Shown in pieces: positions 16,490-25,743 of a stretch of DNA of 64,000 nucleotides; the first letter of the stretch is position 1, and every line of letters begins with the position of its first letter. Position numbers and translations under genes: made by a program. The notes under the pieces were generated by a model. The model saw only the letters and a list, made by a program, of their open reading frames with translations. It did no database searches and was not told the origin of the DNA. This DNA comes from CAZICM01 sp964537685 (lineage in GTDB: Bacteria > Myxococcota_A > Polyangia > Polyangiales > Polyangiaceae): assembly GCA_964537685.1 (NCBI GenBank), contig CAZICM010000019.1, forward strand, positions 1 to 64,000. The letters run 5' to 3'.

Positions 16490-18360
16490 GGGCTTTGGGT
16501 TTCGCTTTCGAGCGGTGAATCAGGCGATTGGGTGCGATCGTCGATGCGGGCTTTTCGCAGGTATTCGGCGGCCTGCGCAAGTTTTGGATGACCGGGAAAC
16601 AGAGCCCGGGCCGCGCTGAGATGATGTTCCGCTTCGCTGTAGTTTCGGGTGTCCATGAGGGCGAGCGCAAGATTGAGATGAGCGCGAAATGAAGCGGGAT
16701 TCCACGCTAGGCTTTGGGAATAGGCGGTGATGGCCCGTTCGGGTTGGTGGAGCGCCATAAAGGCATTTCCAAGCGCGATGGGCGTGCCTGGATTGGCCAA
16801 GAGAGACGCCGAGCGCTGAAGTTCGGAGACGGCCCGCGCGGGATCGCCGTGATCCAATTCCCATAGGCCAAGCAGAAGCGCGGCTTGTCCATGCTGGGTG
16901 TCGAGGGATGCGGCTTTGCCGATGAGAGGCTGCGAAAGCGCGGGGAGGGCGAGCTGTTCGGCCTTGGTGCAGAGGCGCGTGGCGATGTAATGCCTAAAGG
17001 CGCGGGCCGATAAATAAACCGACAATAGAAATGCAATCCCAAAAAATAGTTTTGGAAATCGGATGTGTGTAGAACGTGCGGGTTCAAGAGAGGGAGCGCA
17101 GCCGAGCAGAACGCCAAAAAGCACGCTAAACGCCGGCTGATGCAATGGGCTATCGCCGGCGGCGCAGAGGGCGGCACATAGAACGGCGGCGGCGGCGAGG
17201 GGCCTTTGGGCGCGGGCATAGGCGAGGAAGAGCAGCGCGGCGGATGCGCCTAAACACATCAATGCGGGCAGGCCGCCGGAGGCGAGGCTTTCAATCCAAT
17301 CGGAATGGGCCGTTTGAGCGTTTTCAAATCGGCGGGATGCGGTGCGTAGAGGAAGGAGCTTGAGTTCCGGCCCTTGGGCGCCGAGATAGGCGTGGGAGAA
17401 ATCGCCCAGGCCATGGCCAAAAGGAAATGCGTCTTTGGCGGCGAGAAGGCTAATGCGCCAAATCCAAAGACGGCCTTGCCATGCTTGTTGGATTGGAACG
17501 TCTGAGGCCACTTGGGCTTCGGTGTCTTCGCGGGGCGCGGGCGGCTCGGCCGGGGCTGGGGGTTGTTTAAAGTTAAAATATAAAAGAGTGAATATGCAAA
17601 TGGATGCAATTGAAATAGCCAGGGCGGCGGGGAGGCGTTTTTTTAAAAATCCAGGGCGAAAAAGCCAAAGAACAAAGGCACTGAAAAAGGCAATACTTAA
17701 GGCGATCCAGGCCACGCGGGAATGAGAGAGCCAGAGAGCCGGAAGTTGCAGGGCGCAGACCGTTAACATCAGCGCAAAGAGGCGGAGGCGGCCGCTCTTG
17801 CGAAGATAGAAGGCGAATTCCAGGCATAAAGGCAAGGTGAGCGCGAGGACCAAGCCTAGCCAGTTGGGGTTTCCCTGGCCTCCATGGAGCTCTATGCCCC
17901 GCGCGCCGCGAAGCGCTTGAATCAATACAAATAAAGATGATATACATGCGATGGGAATGGCACAGAGAGCGGGAAGGTTATCAGGAGGCGCTTCTTTTGG
18001 CTGGTAGAAGCGGACGCATAATGCAATGCAAAGGCCGGAGAAAAGCGTGCCGAGCCATAAATCGCCGCCCGGGCTTCCCCATAATCGCGAAATGGACATC
18101 CATCCAATGAAAATGCACCACCATAAAATTGGATGAAAAATCGGTATTTTTAGAGGAAGAAGCTGTTTTTTGCGGTTGCGGGGCCAGGCCGGAATACGCG
18201 CGAGCAAAAAACCCAGCGCAATGACCGAGAGAATGGTGAGCGCGCTTCGTTTGATATCGGCCGCTTGAGCTTTGGAATCCCAAAGAGCGGCGCATAGGCC
18301 GGCGCTGATGGCGAGAAAGGAAAGCGAATAGCGGGATGTATCGAGGCTGTTTAAAGGCAT
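16486..18360 (-). CDS. O-antigen ligase/polymerase-like membrane protein with C-terminal TPR repeats
   Basis: 624 residues. Ten or more membrane helices cover residues 1-470. The periplasmic loop contains GHGLGDFSHAYLGAQG and a following HSDWIESLASGG, the Wzy_C/WaaL signature region with conserved Gly and His. The C-terminal 150 residues form TPR-like repeats (around AALLLGLWELDHGDPARAVSEL and NAFMALHQPERAI). Fusions of this kind are commonly annotated as O-antigen ligase family proteins and act on lipid-linked glycans at the periplasmic face. No glycosyltransferase cluster is adjacent. The gene lies 12 bases downstream of the HEAT-repeat gene. Confidence 0.8.
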   Translation of the reverse strand: MPLNSLDTSRYSLSFLAISAGLCAALWDSKAQAADIKRSALTILSVIALGFLLARIPAWPRNRKKQLLPLKIPIFHPILWWCIFIGWMSISRLWGSPGGDLWLGTLFSGLCIALCVRFYQPKEAPPDNLPALCAIPIACISSLFVLIQALRGARGIELHGGQGNPNWLGLVLALTLPLCLEFAFYLRKSGRLRLFALMLTVCALQLPALWLSHSRVAWIALSIAFFSAFVLWLFRPGFLKKRLPAALAISIASICIFTLLYFNFKQPPAPAEPPAPREDTEAQVASDVPIQQAWQGRLWIWRISLLAAKDAFPFGHGLGDFSHAYLGAQGPELKLLPLRTASRRFENAQTAHSDWIESLASGGLPALMCLGASAALLFLAYARAQRPLAAAAVLCAALCAAGDSPLHQPAFSVLFGVLLGCAPSLEPARSTHIRFPKLFFGIAFLLSVYLSARAFRHYIATRLCTKAEQLALPALSQPLIGKAASLDTQHGQAALLLGLWELDHGDPARAVSELQRSASLLANPGTPIALGNAFMALHQPERAITAYSQSLAWNPASFRAHLNLALALMDTRNYSEAEHHLSAARALFPGHPKLAQAAEYLRKARIDDRTQSPDSPLESETQSP

Positions 18361-18372
18361 TCCAGCAATCGC

Positions 18373-20505
18373 CTAAGGCGTGCTTTCGGGCCGCATGTCC
18401 AGCAAGGCCCGGAGCCGATCGCGCACATCGTCGCGCTTTTCACGGGCCAGCGCGCGCCTCATGACCCAGGTGACTTCTTTTTGGTCGTTGTCTTTGAGAT
18501 ATCGGGCGGCCAGGCTTTTTTCGAGGGTGTTTTGCGAGGCCAGCGCATCCAGAAATCTAAAAAATGCGTTTTCGGCGTCCCATGCAAGCCGTACCGCCGC
18601 CGCCGCCATGGCCATGTGTTTGTCGCTGCTTTTTTCTCGTTTCAGCAGTTCGGGGGTTAAGCGCGCCCGCACTTCGCTTTCTTTGATGCGGCGGAGGACG
18701 TCCACGAATTGAGGCATCCATTCGGCGGCTAAATTGTCGAGCTCTTTGAAAATGGCTGAATCGGCGTCTTTATCGCCCAATCGGGCCAAGGCCACGGCGG
18801 TGTGAACGCGCAGCCAGGTATTGGTTTCCCGTATGCGCGAGGCAATGCGGGCTTTCGCCGATGGATCGCCCATATCGCCAACCAAATTGATCGAATTTAA
18901 TGCCATATAGGTGTCGTTGCGGGCGAGGGCCGCGTCGGCGCTGCTCATGGCCAGGGGAAGGGTGCCGGCGGGTTTGAGATCGGCGATTAAATCGGTGAGA
19001 TGTTCGCCGCCCCGCGCCCATTCCAGCAAAAGCCGCCCGCCCACTTGAGGATCTTTGTCGGCCCTTAAAAAGCCTTCGACATCGGATAGGCCGCAGTCTT
19101 GGTTTTCTACGCACGAAAGCACAAAAGATCGCATGCGCGGATCGTTCTGTTTGCTGAGTTCGATGCCTGCGCGCCTTTTTACCGATGATTCTTTGGATTG
19201 AAAGAGTTTTTGATAAATTAAATCGGATTTTTTGCCACCGCTTAAGGCATGCAATGCGTAAATGGCTTCTTGGCGGATGGAGAGATTGGGCGAATTCGTA
19301 AATGGCTCGAGCAGGGGAGCGGCGGCGGGTGCGCCGATTTTTCCGAGGGCGACGATGGCGCTGGTTTTGACGTAGTCGCTTGCGTCACCCAAGGCTTTTT
19401 TCAAGAGTTCGAGACCTTCGGGCCTTTTGACGTCGCCGAGCACAAAGGCCGCGTTTAATCGGATAATGGCCTGTTTGTGTTCGATCACCTGGCGGATGGA
19501 CGAATAAAATGCCGCGCGATCGAGCCTTTCCAGCGCAAAGGCGATGTTGTTGAGCATGCGGGCTTCGCGCACGTTGGGAAGGCGCGCGAGCAGGGCTTTA
19601 GCCGCGGTTTTGTCGCCGATAAGCCCTAGGGCATAGACGGATTTGTTGCGGATGCTCGCGTTGGGATGCTCCATCAGCGGCACAAGGGGCTGTACAAGCC
19701 TCGGGGAGCGGAGGTCGGCGGAAGCCACTGCGGCTTCGATGACAAGCGAATCGTTGTCGCTGCGAAGGGCGACGGCGATATCGCCGATCAAGGTGTCGCG
19801 GGCCATTAAATGCCGGCTCATCCATAGCGAGCGCAGGGCGATGGGCCGCAGATCGCTTTCGCCTTGGGCGGGTTTTCGCCGGAGTTCATCGCGGAGCACG
19901 CCGACGGCTTTGGGCGAGCCGATTTTTCCAAAGGCTTGAAGGATGGCAAGACGATTGAATTGTTCTTCGTCTTTGCGGCGGTAGAGTTTGAGCAGGGGCT
20001 CGAAGGAGCTGGGATCGGGGATTTGGCCTAGGGCTTGGATGACGGCGTAGCGCACGCTGGGTTCCCAGTCTTCGAGGGCATTTTGAAGCGTGGGCAGCGC
20101 GCTTGGATCGCCGATGGCGCCAAGCATTAAGGCGCAGGAGCGGCGAACGCTGTCGTCTACGTTGTCGGCGAGACCCTTTTGCAAGGCGGCCGTGCCTTTG
20201 CGGCCCAAATTTAAAATATCGGGGCTGGAAGGCATTTCGGCGCTGGTAACGTTAATCAATACGCTTGGATTGGAAGCCATTGAATTCAAAATGCGCTTTT
20301 TGGCTTCCCAAGGATTTTCCGGGGCTTCGTCTTGAGCGTTTTGAGCGCTTTTTTCGGTGCCGGTATCGGTGTCGCTATCGTCGGCGGCGGCTTGCATGGC
20401 GACGCTCAGCACGGGCAAGAGGCCGAGCGCGATAAAGAGCGGTGCGAGGCGCCGGGTTTTGGGGCTTGATGCTTTGGCCATTGAACAGATCTTTCGCTTG
20501 AGCAT
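18373..20505 (-). CDS. Exported HEAT-repeat protein
   Basis: About 710 residues from ATG 20505, preceded by AAGGTG at good spacing. This start yields a clean signal peptide ending near AMQAAA. Almost the whole mature protein is HEAT/PBS-lyase-type repeats, each about 30-35 residues (for example DPSALPTLQNALEDWEPSVR and SIRNKSVYALGLIGDKTA). It should form a long alpha-solenoid in the periplasm for protein binding. No catalytic domain is seen. It sits between a small lipoprotein gene and the O-antigen-ligase-like gene in a dense operon. Confidence 0.75.
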   Translation of the reverse strand: MLKRKICSMAKASSPKTRRLAPLFIALGLLPVLSVAMQAAADDSDTDTGTEKSAQNAQDEAPENPWEAKKRILNSMASNPSVLINVTSAEMPSSPDILNLGRKGTAALQKGLADNVDDSVRRSCALMLGAIGDPSALPTLQNALEDWEPSVRYAVIQALGQIPDPSSFEPLLKLYRRKDEEQFNRLAILQAFGKIGSPKAVGVLRDELRRKPAQGESDLRPIALRSLWMSRHLMARDTLIGDIAVALRSDNDSLVIEAAVASADLRSPRLVQPLVPLMEHPNASIRNKSVYALGLIGDKTAAKALLARLPNVREARMLNNIAFALERLDRAAFYSSIRQVIEHKQAIIRLNAAFVLGDVKRPEGLELLKKALGDASDYVKTSAIVALGKIGAPAAAPLLEPFTNSPNLSIRQEAIYALHALSGGKKSDLIYQKLFQSKESSVKRRAGIELSKQNDPRMRSFVLSCVENQDCGLSDVEGFLRADKDPQVGGRLLLEWARGGEHLTDLIADLKPAGTLPLAMSSADAALARNDTYMALNSINLVGDMGDPSAKARIASRIRETNTWLRVHTAVALARLGDKDADSAIFKELDNLAAEWMPQFVDVLRRIKESEVRARLTPELLKREKSSDKHMAMAAAAVRLAWDAENAFFRFLDALASQNTLEKSLAARYLKDNDQKEVTWVMRRALAREKRDDVRDRLRALLDMRPESTP

Positions 20506-20513
20506 GGCAGAAT

Positions 20514-20894
20514 TCACCTTAGTTCCTCGGCTTTTTCGGTGTTCTTGCGAATATGTTCCCAGAGGGCGTTTTGGCTGATGCGCTTGGGCAAATAACGGAT
20601 GCGCACGGTGCGGGCCGCGCAGCCTTCGCCTTCTTCCCATTGGATGAGGTCGATGCCGTCGGTGGGATAGAGTTCTAAATCGAATCGTTCCTCGCATGCG
20701 CTTTCGGTGCGTAAATCGAGGCGAAGTTTGAGTTCGGCGCGCTGTTCTTCGCGGGGTACGGGGATGTCGTGGGTGGGGCCGCTCAGCGTGGTGGCCGGGG
20801 CGCCGCAGCCGCTTAGCACGGCGGGCAAAACCAGCAGGAACGAGAGCGCGCGGATGCGGGGCACGGCCATGGGAAGATGTTTGGTTTGCTTCAT
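20514..20894 (-). CDS. Small lipoprotein
   Basis: About 126 residues from ATG 20894. The lipobox is LSGC after a hydrophobic core (FLLVLPAVLSGC). The mature protein is charged with two Cys pairs and segments such as LKLRLDLRTESACEERFDLE. The function is unknown. The start lies 19 bases after the stop of the CBM9-like lipoprotein gene, and the stop is 8 bases before the HEAT-repeat gene, so it belongs to the same operon. Confidence 0.6.
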   Translation of the reverse strand: MKQTKHLPMAVPRIRALSFLLVLPAVLSGCGAPATTLSGPTHDIPVPREEQRAELKLRLDLRTESACEERFDLELYPTDGIDLIQWEEGEGCAARTVRIRYLPKRISQNALWEHIRKNTEKAEELR

Positions 20895-20913
20895 AAATGG
20901 CGGGATACGCTGT

Positions 20914-22236
20914 TTATGGGGTTTGTATTCCAGGGCGCTCGATGAAGCGAACGCGTCCAAAGCGGCTGGCCCGGTGAAAATTGCCCTGTCCTAAAATGGG
21001 CGACCAGGCTGTGCCTCCGTTGTTCTGCATCGCGTAGAAATTCATCCGGTAACTTTGATTGGGCTCGGGCGGGGCATGTTTGGCTTTGCTCAGCGAGCTC
21101 CAGGGTATTTTTAATTCGATCGTGTATCCTTGGTCTTCGTCCGAGTCGTTGTCGATGGTGCCGTGGATGACGACGGCGCTCTGTAATTTGGCGCTCCATT
21201 CTTCATGGCCAAAGGGGCCTTTTCCGCCACCGTTGGGGGAGTTGTAATCATCGTATTGGGTGTCGAAGACCAAATTCTGAGGATTGACTTGGATTTCGTA
21301 ATAATCTTTGTTGTCGCCGTCACCATCGGGATCGATCATGATTTCGATCGTATCTTTTTCCCATAAATGCGGATCGGCCGCGTCGGTGGGCCAGCCACCT
21401 CGAACGGTTTTGTCGCGAATACTGAAGGCTGCATATAAAAAATCTTTGTCCCAGAGGAGTTTGACGTCGCCTTGAGAAGGAATGGCTGGGTTTTCCCGGC
21501 CTTGGCTCACATCGACAAAGGGGCCTGTTTTGGCCGCGCTTTGCCACGCCGGTTCATTCAATTGGCCGTCAATGGTAATGGGTTGATCGGTTTTGGGGAC
21601 ATCGAGCTCTTTGATTGCGGCGGCGCTTTGATTGCGGGCGCCGGTCATTAAGCGGATGATATTGGCGCGGTTTTCTAAATCGCCGCCGGGGCCGTCGATG
21701 GGAAGGCGGCTGTTGCCTTTGAAAAAGCCGGGCGCGACGATGACCATCGGCGATGGATCGGCGGGAATGCGAAAGGTGATTTCGTCAATATAGAATTTTC
21801 CTGCAATCCAATCGGATGGTGGCAGGGGAGGGGCGGATTTGCCATCGAGGGAGCGGAGCGGGCCGAGTTTGTCGGCGTTGCCCAGGCGGCTGCCCTGAAG
21901 GCCGACGAGATGCGTGAAGAGGCGATAGCCTTGTTCTAAAGGCTTGTCGCAGCGCCATACAAAGGTGGCTTTTACTTCTGTATTGGGAGGATATTGTTTT
22001 TGATTGGGTGAGATCGAATAGCCGACCAAATGGATTTTATTGTCGAAATTGATATCGGCGTTTTTCAATCCAGGCGGGGGGCTGTCCGCCACAAGCGTGG
22101 CCACGAGGGCTTGCTGGGCTTCGGTGAGCGCGGGTTTTTCGTTTTTTTTGCCGCATCCCAGCGCGCCCATCCATGCGATTGCACATAGCGCCAAGGGAAA
22201 AATCCGGCCGCGCGCGTTCCGCCCCCAGGCTTTCAT
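20914..22236 (-). CDS. Lipoprotein with carbohydrate-binding CBM9-like domain
   Basis: 440 residues. The type II signal peptide has GALGC as lipobox. Residues about 60-190 form a beta domain containing SDWIAGKFYIDEITFRIP. From residue 225 on, a CBM9-like (DOMON-related) domain is recognisable. It has PITIDGQLNEPAWQSA, LWDKDFLYAAFSI and EKDTIEIMIDPDGD, ending with YTIELKIPWSSL. Such domains bind sugars or haem-like ligands at the cell surface. The start codon overlaps the ffh stop (ATGA), an unusual coupling between SRP and a surface lipoprotein. Confidence 0.75.
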   Translation of the reverse strand: MKAWGRNARGRIFPLALCAIAWMGALGCGKKNEKPALTEAQQALVATLVADSPPPGLKNADINFDNKIHLVGYSISPNQKQYPPNTEVKATFVWRCDKPLEQGYRLFTHLVGLQGSRLGNADKLGPLRSLDGKSAPPLPPSDWIAGKFYIDEITFRIPADPSPMVIVAPGFFKGNSRLPIDGPGGDLENRANIIRLMTGARNQSAAAIKELDVPKTDQPITIDGQLNEPAWQSAAKTGPFVDVSQGRENPAIPSQGDVKLLWDKDFLYAAFSIRDKTVRGGWPTDAADPHLWEKDTIEIMIDPDGDGDNKDYYEIQVNPQNLVFDTQYDDYNSPNGGGKGPFGHEEWSAKLQSAVVIHGTIDNDSDEDQGYTIELKIPWSSLSKAKHAPPEPNQSYRMNFYAMQNNGGTAWSPILGQGNFHRASRFGRVRFIERPGIQTP

Positions 22237-23888
22237 TTGCGGCCCTTTTTGCGGGCGTCGCGCTCTCGTTTGCGCTGAGATTTTTTGGCGTTTTTCTCGG
22301 CTTGGCTCAAGACTTTCATTTTGGTGAGGCTGGGGTTTTGGCCTCCCGCGCCGCCCATGCCGGGCATCCCACCCATGCCGGGCATGCCGGGGAAGCCGCC
22401 CATGCCGGGCATGCCGGGGAAGCCGCCGATACCGGGCATGCCGGGGAAGCCGCCCATGCCAGGCATGCCGGGCATCCCGCCCATCCCGCCCATGGCGTTC
22501 TTCATGTTCTTGGCCATGGCCATTTGCTTGAGGCCGGGCACCTTGCCCATCCAGCCTAGGTTTTGTCCTAAGCCGCCCATCATCTGCTTCATGAAGAGGA
22601 ATTTTTGAACGAGTTCGGTGACGGCTTCGTTCTTGTTGCCCGAGCCTTTGGCGATGCGCTCGGCCCGCTTGGGTTCGCGGATAAGCGCGTAGGGGTCGCG
22701 CTTTTCGAATTTGGTCATCGATTGAATGATCGCTTCGATGCGGATCAGTTCGCGGTCGTCGAGGTTTACGTCTTGGGGCAGGCCGCCGGGCAAGAGGCCG
22801 CCGAGCGGGAGTTTGTCGACCAGATCTTTGAGCGAGCCCATTTTTTGAATCATGCGCACTTGCTCTAGGAAATCGTCGAGGGTGAAGTCGCCCTGAAGCA
22901 GGCGCGCGGCGTCTTTTTCGGCCTTCTTTTGATCGACGACCTGTTCAAAATCCTGCATGAGGCCGACGACATCGCCCATGCCCAGGATGCGGCTCGTCAT
23001 GCCTTCGGCGCGGAAGGGTTCGAATTTGTCGATGGTTTCGCCGACGCCGGCAAAGAGAATGGGCGCGCCGGTAACTTCTTTGACGGAGAGCGCCGCGCCT
23101 CCCCGGGCATCGCCGTCGAGTTTGGTCATGACGACGCCGCTAATGGAGAGGCGTTCGTTGAAGGAGCGGGCGGTTTTAACGGCGTCTTGGCCGATCATCG
23201 CGTCGACGACGAGATAGATATTTTCGGGTGATGTGCGCTGTTTGATGTCGGCGAGCTCTTGCATGAGGGGCTCGTCGATCGCGAGGCGGCCGGCGGTGTC
23301 GTAGATGATGACGTCGCGCTTTAGCTTGACCGCTTCGGCTTTGGCGGCGCTGCAGATCTCGAGAGGCGTTGCTCCGGCGATATTGAAGACCGGAATTTTG
23401 GTTTGCTGGCCCAGCACCTTGAGCTGTTCGACAGCGGCGGGGCGCTGCATGTCCGCGGCGACGAGAAGTGGCTTTTTGCCCTGTTTTTCAAGGAGTTTGG
23501 CAAGCTTTGCGCAGGTCGTTGTCTTTCCAGAACCCTGGAGGCCGACCATCATGATGCCTGTGGGGCCGCTCTGTGCCCATGCGACGGGTTCGCCGTCGAA
23601 GTGCATCATTTTTTCGATTTCGTCGTGGCAGATCTTGATGAAGTGATCGCTCGCGGAGACATTGATGGTTTCGCCCGCGTGCTTGACTTTGGTTTGAAGG
23701 GTTTGGCCTAGGGCCTGTTCTTTGATGCGGGCTAAAAGCGCTTTGACGACGCCGATTTCTACATCGGCTTCGAGCAGGCTGAGCCGCACTTCGCGCAGGG
23801 CGGAGTCGATATTGCTTTCGGTGAGCTCGGTGAGTCCGGCGAGGCGATTTCTGGCTTGGCGAAAGCCGCGGGCGAGGGTCTCAAACAT
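22233..23888 (-). CDS. ffh: Signal recognition particle protein Ffh
   Basis: GTPase of the signal recognition particle, which targets nascent membrane proteins. The NG domain has GLQGSGKTTTCAKLA (G1), a DMQRPAA segment, DTAGRLAIDE (G3) and TKLDGDARGG (G4). The M domain follows from about residue 320. At 551 residues it is about 100 longer than E. coli Ffh. The excess is a Met-Gly-Pro-rich tail made of nine-residue repeats after the RNA-binding part of the M domain. It lies 36 bases downstream of the gene at 23925-24377 and is coupled to the following lipoprotein gene by ATGA overlap. Confidence 0.95.
   Translation of the reverse strand: MFETLARGFRQARNRLAGLTELTESNIDSALREVRLSLLEADVEIGVVKALLARIKEQALGQTLQTKVKHAGETINVSASDHFIKICHDEIEKMMHFDGEPVAWAQSGPTGIMMVGLQGSGKTTTCAKLAKLLEKQGKKPLLVAADMQRPAAVEQLKVLGQQTKIPVFNIAGATPLEICSAAKAEAVKLKRDVIIYDTAGRLAIDEPLMQELADIKQRTSPENIYLVVDAMIGQDAVKTARSFNERLSISGVVMTKLDGDARGGAALSVKEVTGAPILFAGVGETIDKFEPFRAEGMTSRILGMGDVVGLMQDFEQVVDQKKAEKDAARLLQGDFTLDDFLEQVRMIQKMGSLKDLVDKLPLGGLLPGGLPQDVNLDDRELIRIEAIIQSMTKFEKRDPYALIREPKRAERIAKGSGNKNEAVTELVQKFLFMKQMMGGLGQNLGWMGKVPGLKQMAMAKNMKNAMGGMGGMPGMPGMGGFPGMPGIGGFPGMPGMGGFPGMPGMGGMPGMGGAGGQNPSLTKMKVLSQAEKNAKKSQRKRERDARKKGRK
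22354..22492 (-). repeat. 27-base tandem repeat encoding Met-Gly-Pro units in Ffh tail
   Basis: About four copies of a 27-base unit rich in CATGCCGGG encode nine-residue repeats of the type GFPGMPGMG (one copy has Ile for Met). The units differ by a few substitutions. Flexible Met-rich tails extend the hydrophobic-signal-binding M domain in several Ffh proteins, and copy number may vary between strains. This is a coding repeat, not a CRISPR or mobile element. Confidence 0.8.
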
Positions 23889-23924
23889 GGCTTGGCCCTC
23901 TTAGCACAGCCGGCATTTTTCTTC

Positions 23925-24377
23925 TTAATGTTCTTTGGGCCGGCGCAGTTGAAAGGTGGCCTCGCTGCATTCGGGCATGGCGTCGATGGATTGTTTGATT
24001 TGGGCTTCTGCTTCGCTCAGATCGAGGGCGATGGCGGGGCTTAGTTTTTTGGGATCGGATAGGGCTTCTTTGACTTTGGATTTGAGGGTCTGGCCTTCGA
24101 GCATGTGGCTATAGGCTTTGACGCAGGCGTCGCGGGCGCGCGTGGCTTCTTGGGTTTGGGTGGGCTCTTTTTTGAGGCTGTTGAGCAGTTGAATGCGAGG
24201 TTCTAAAGGTTCGCTCGGGGCGTTGCGCAGGCTGTCGATGGCGCGCAAAACGCGTTCGGCTTCGAGCTTTTCGGGGCTGGGGCCGCTGCAGGCGAAGAGG
24301 GCGATCGCCGGGAAAATGCAGAGCGTAATGCGAAAATGAGAGGGAAAATAAGAGCCGGCGCGCTCGGACAAGGGCAT
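23925..24377 (-). CDS. Small helical lipoprotein
   Basis: 150 residues. The signal sequence ends in lipobox LFAC at about residue 30. The mature part is charged and largely helical, with two further Cys (ARDACVKAY and MPECSEA) that could pair. No family recognised. It is separated by 15 bases from the upstream membrane-protein gene and by 36 bases from ffh, so it is likely co-transcribed with both. Confidence 0.55.
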   Translation of the reverse strand: MPLSERAGSYFPSHFRITLCIFPAIALFACSGPSPEKLEAERVLRAIDSLRNAPSEPLEPRIQLLNSLKKEPTQTQEATRARDACVKAYSHMLEGQTLKSKVKEALSDPKKLSPAIALDLSEAEAQIKQSIDAMPECSEATFQLRRPKEH

Positions 24378-24392
24378 AAGTAAATAGCGATC

Positions 24393-24905
24393 TTAGTCGG
24401 CATGGCGGGGCGGAGGCCCCAATTGAATACGTTCGCCCAAATAGGTGCCGACCAAGGCGAAGAGCACGCCGATAAGCCCGAGAATCACATACATAAAGAG
24501 CGGCATCGTGCGCACCGTTTGGCCTTGCCACAAGAGAAGCACCGTGGGCAGTTGAACCAAAAACGAGGCGATTGCAGGCTCAAAATAGGTCTTCGCGGGG
24601 GCGATCATCCCCACCAGCACGCCGCCCGCAAACCACACCAAGACGGAGATTAAAAGACCGTTTGAACCTTCAAAATCGAGGATATTCAGCACCATGGGCA
24701 AGCCGATGAGCACGGCCGCGGTGAGCATGGTTTGAATGCCCAGCGATGCGAGACACCAGAGAAATCGGAATCCAGCGGGGCCGCGGGAAGGGGCGGGCTG
24801 CTGGGGACGCGCTGCGGCGGGCCTAGCCGTTTTGGAAGCCGCTGACTGAGCCGGCCTTTGCGCAACTGGGCCGGGGCGCGGGGTTTTGGATGAAGGTTCG
24901 GCCAT
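24393..24905 (-). CDS. Four-helix membrane protein
   Basis: 170 residues. A Pro/Ala/Arg-rich cytoplasmic N-terminus (1-45) is followed by four hydrophobic helices (around LGIQTMLTAAVLIGLPMVL, LLISVLVWFAGGVLVGMIA, IASFLVQLPTVLLLW and MYVILGLIGVLFALVGTYLG). The function is unknown. It is the most upstream gene of the long minus-strand run, so the promoter for that run may lie between it and the divergent gene starting near 25024. Confidence 0.55.
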   Translation of the reverse strand: MAEPSSKTPRPGPVAQRPAQSAASKTARPAAARPQQPAPSRGPAGFRFLWCLASLGIQTMLTAAVLIGLPMVLNILDFEGSNGLLISVLVWFAGGVLVGMIAPAKTYFEPAIASFLVQLPTVLLLWQGQTVRTMPLFMYVILGLIGVLFALVGTYLGERIQLGPPPRHAD

Positions 24906-25023
24906 CGAGGGCGAAGGCTAGGCAAAAACCCGCGCTTTCGGCAAGCATTGGTAGCGTTTCTGTTGGTTTTTTATTGGTCTTGCGCACACGCGGGCTTTGT
25001 GCGCGTATCTTAGGCAACCCGCC

Positions 25024-25704
25024 GTGAGTTCTTCTGTTTCAACGTCTCTGCCTCCTTCCGCGCCTCCTTCTGCGCCGCCGTCCGCGCTGGATCCCGAGCT
25101 GTCCGCGCTTCCGGCGCCGCCCAAGCGCGAACGTACGATCACGGTAGCGCTGATGCTGCTAACCGCTGCGCTTTCGCTGTTGATGGCGGGGCTGCTTTTT
25201 TCTGAGACCCGTTATGCCTTGACTTCGGGCTCGCCCGCGGATGCAGGCGATTTGGCGGCGCTTACGCCTTCCGCCGAAATGAGCAATCGCTATATGCGGG
25301 CGACGGGTCTGTTGGGGACCTCGGGCGCCATTCGTTATGGGCGCGCGGCCGAAGGCGATTCGTTTAGGCTCGCGCCCGTGGCGGGCAATCCAAATATTTG
25401 GGTGGAAATCCGCGTTCCTGAAGGCTTTGAAGGGCCTCGTTTTGTGCCGCCCACGCTCTTTGCGGGAAGGCTTGTTCCTTTTGATTCGGCGGGTATCCGG
25501 CATTCATTTTTAAGGGCCGCCGTCGCCGAGCAAACGCAAACCCAAGTGCCGTCCGGCGCATGGCTCTTTATTGATGGAAGCTCGCCCCGGGCATCGAGAT
25601 GGGCGGTGGCGCTGAGCGTGTTGTTCATGGGCTTTGCACTGTGGAACGGCGTGGGCGTCGTAAGGCTTCTGCGCCGCATTCGGGACAGCGCTCGGGATGC
25701 TTGA
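25024..25704 (+). CDS. Membrane protein with two helices and a large extracytoplasmic domain
   Basis: About 226 residues from GTG 25024. An in-frame GTG at 24997 is possible but has no visible ribosome binding site. A Pro/Ser-rich N-terminus leads to a membrane helix (VALMLLTAALSLLMAGLLF). About 110 residues then probably face outside the cytoplasm, and a second helix (VALSVLFMGFALWNGVGVV) comes before a basic tail. The mid-part contains FRLAPVAGNPNIWVEIRVPE. I recognise no family. It is followed after 39 bases by the ferredoxin-fold gene. Confidence 0.55.
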   Translation: MSSSVSTSLPPSAPPSAPPSALDPELSALPAPPKRERTITVALMLLTAALSLLMAGLLFSETRYALTSGSPADAGDLAALTPSAEMSNRYMRATGLLGTSGAIRYGRAAEGDSFRLAPVAGNPNIWVEIRVPEGFEGPRFVPPTLFAGRLVPFDSAGIRHSFLRAAVAEQTQTQVPSGAWLFIDGSSPRASRWAVALSVLFMGFALWNGVGVVRLLRRIRDSARDA

Positions 25705-25743
25705 CGTTTTGAACGAGCTTCTCCACTGTACGCGCCTGTCTCC

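Noticed and set aside
22354..22492. Repeat cluster considered as CRISPR
   Set aside because: The unit is 27 bases with no unique spacers and encodes Met-Gly-Pro repeats in frame with Ffh.
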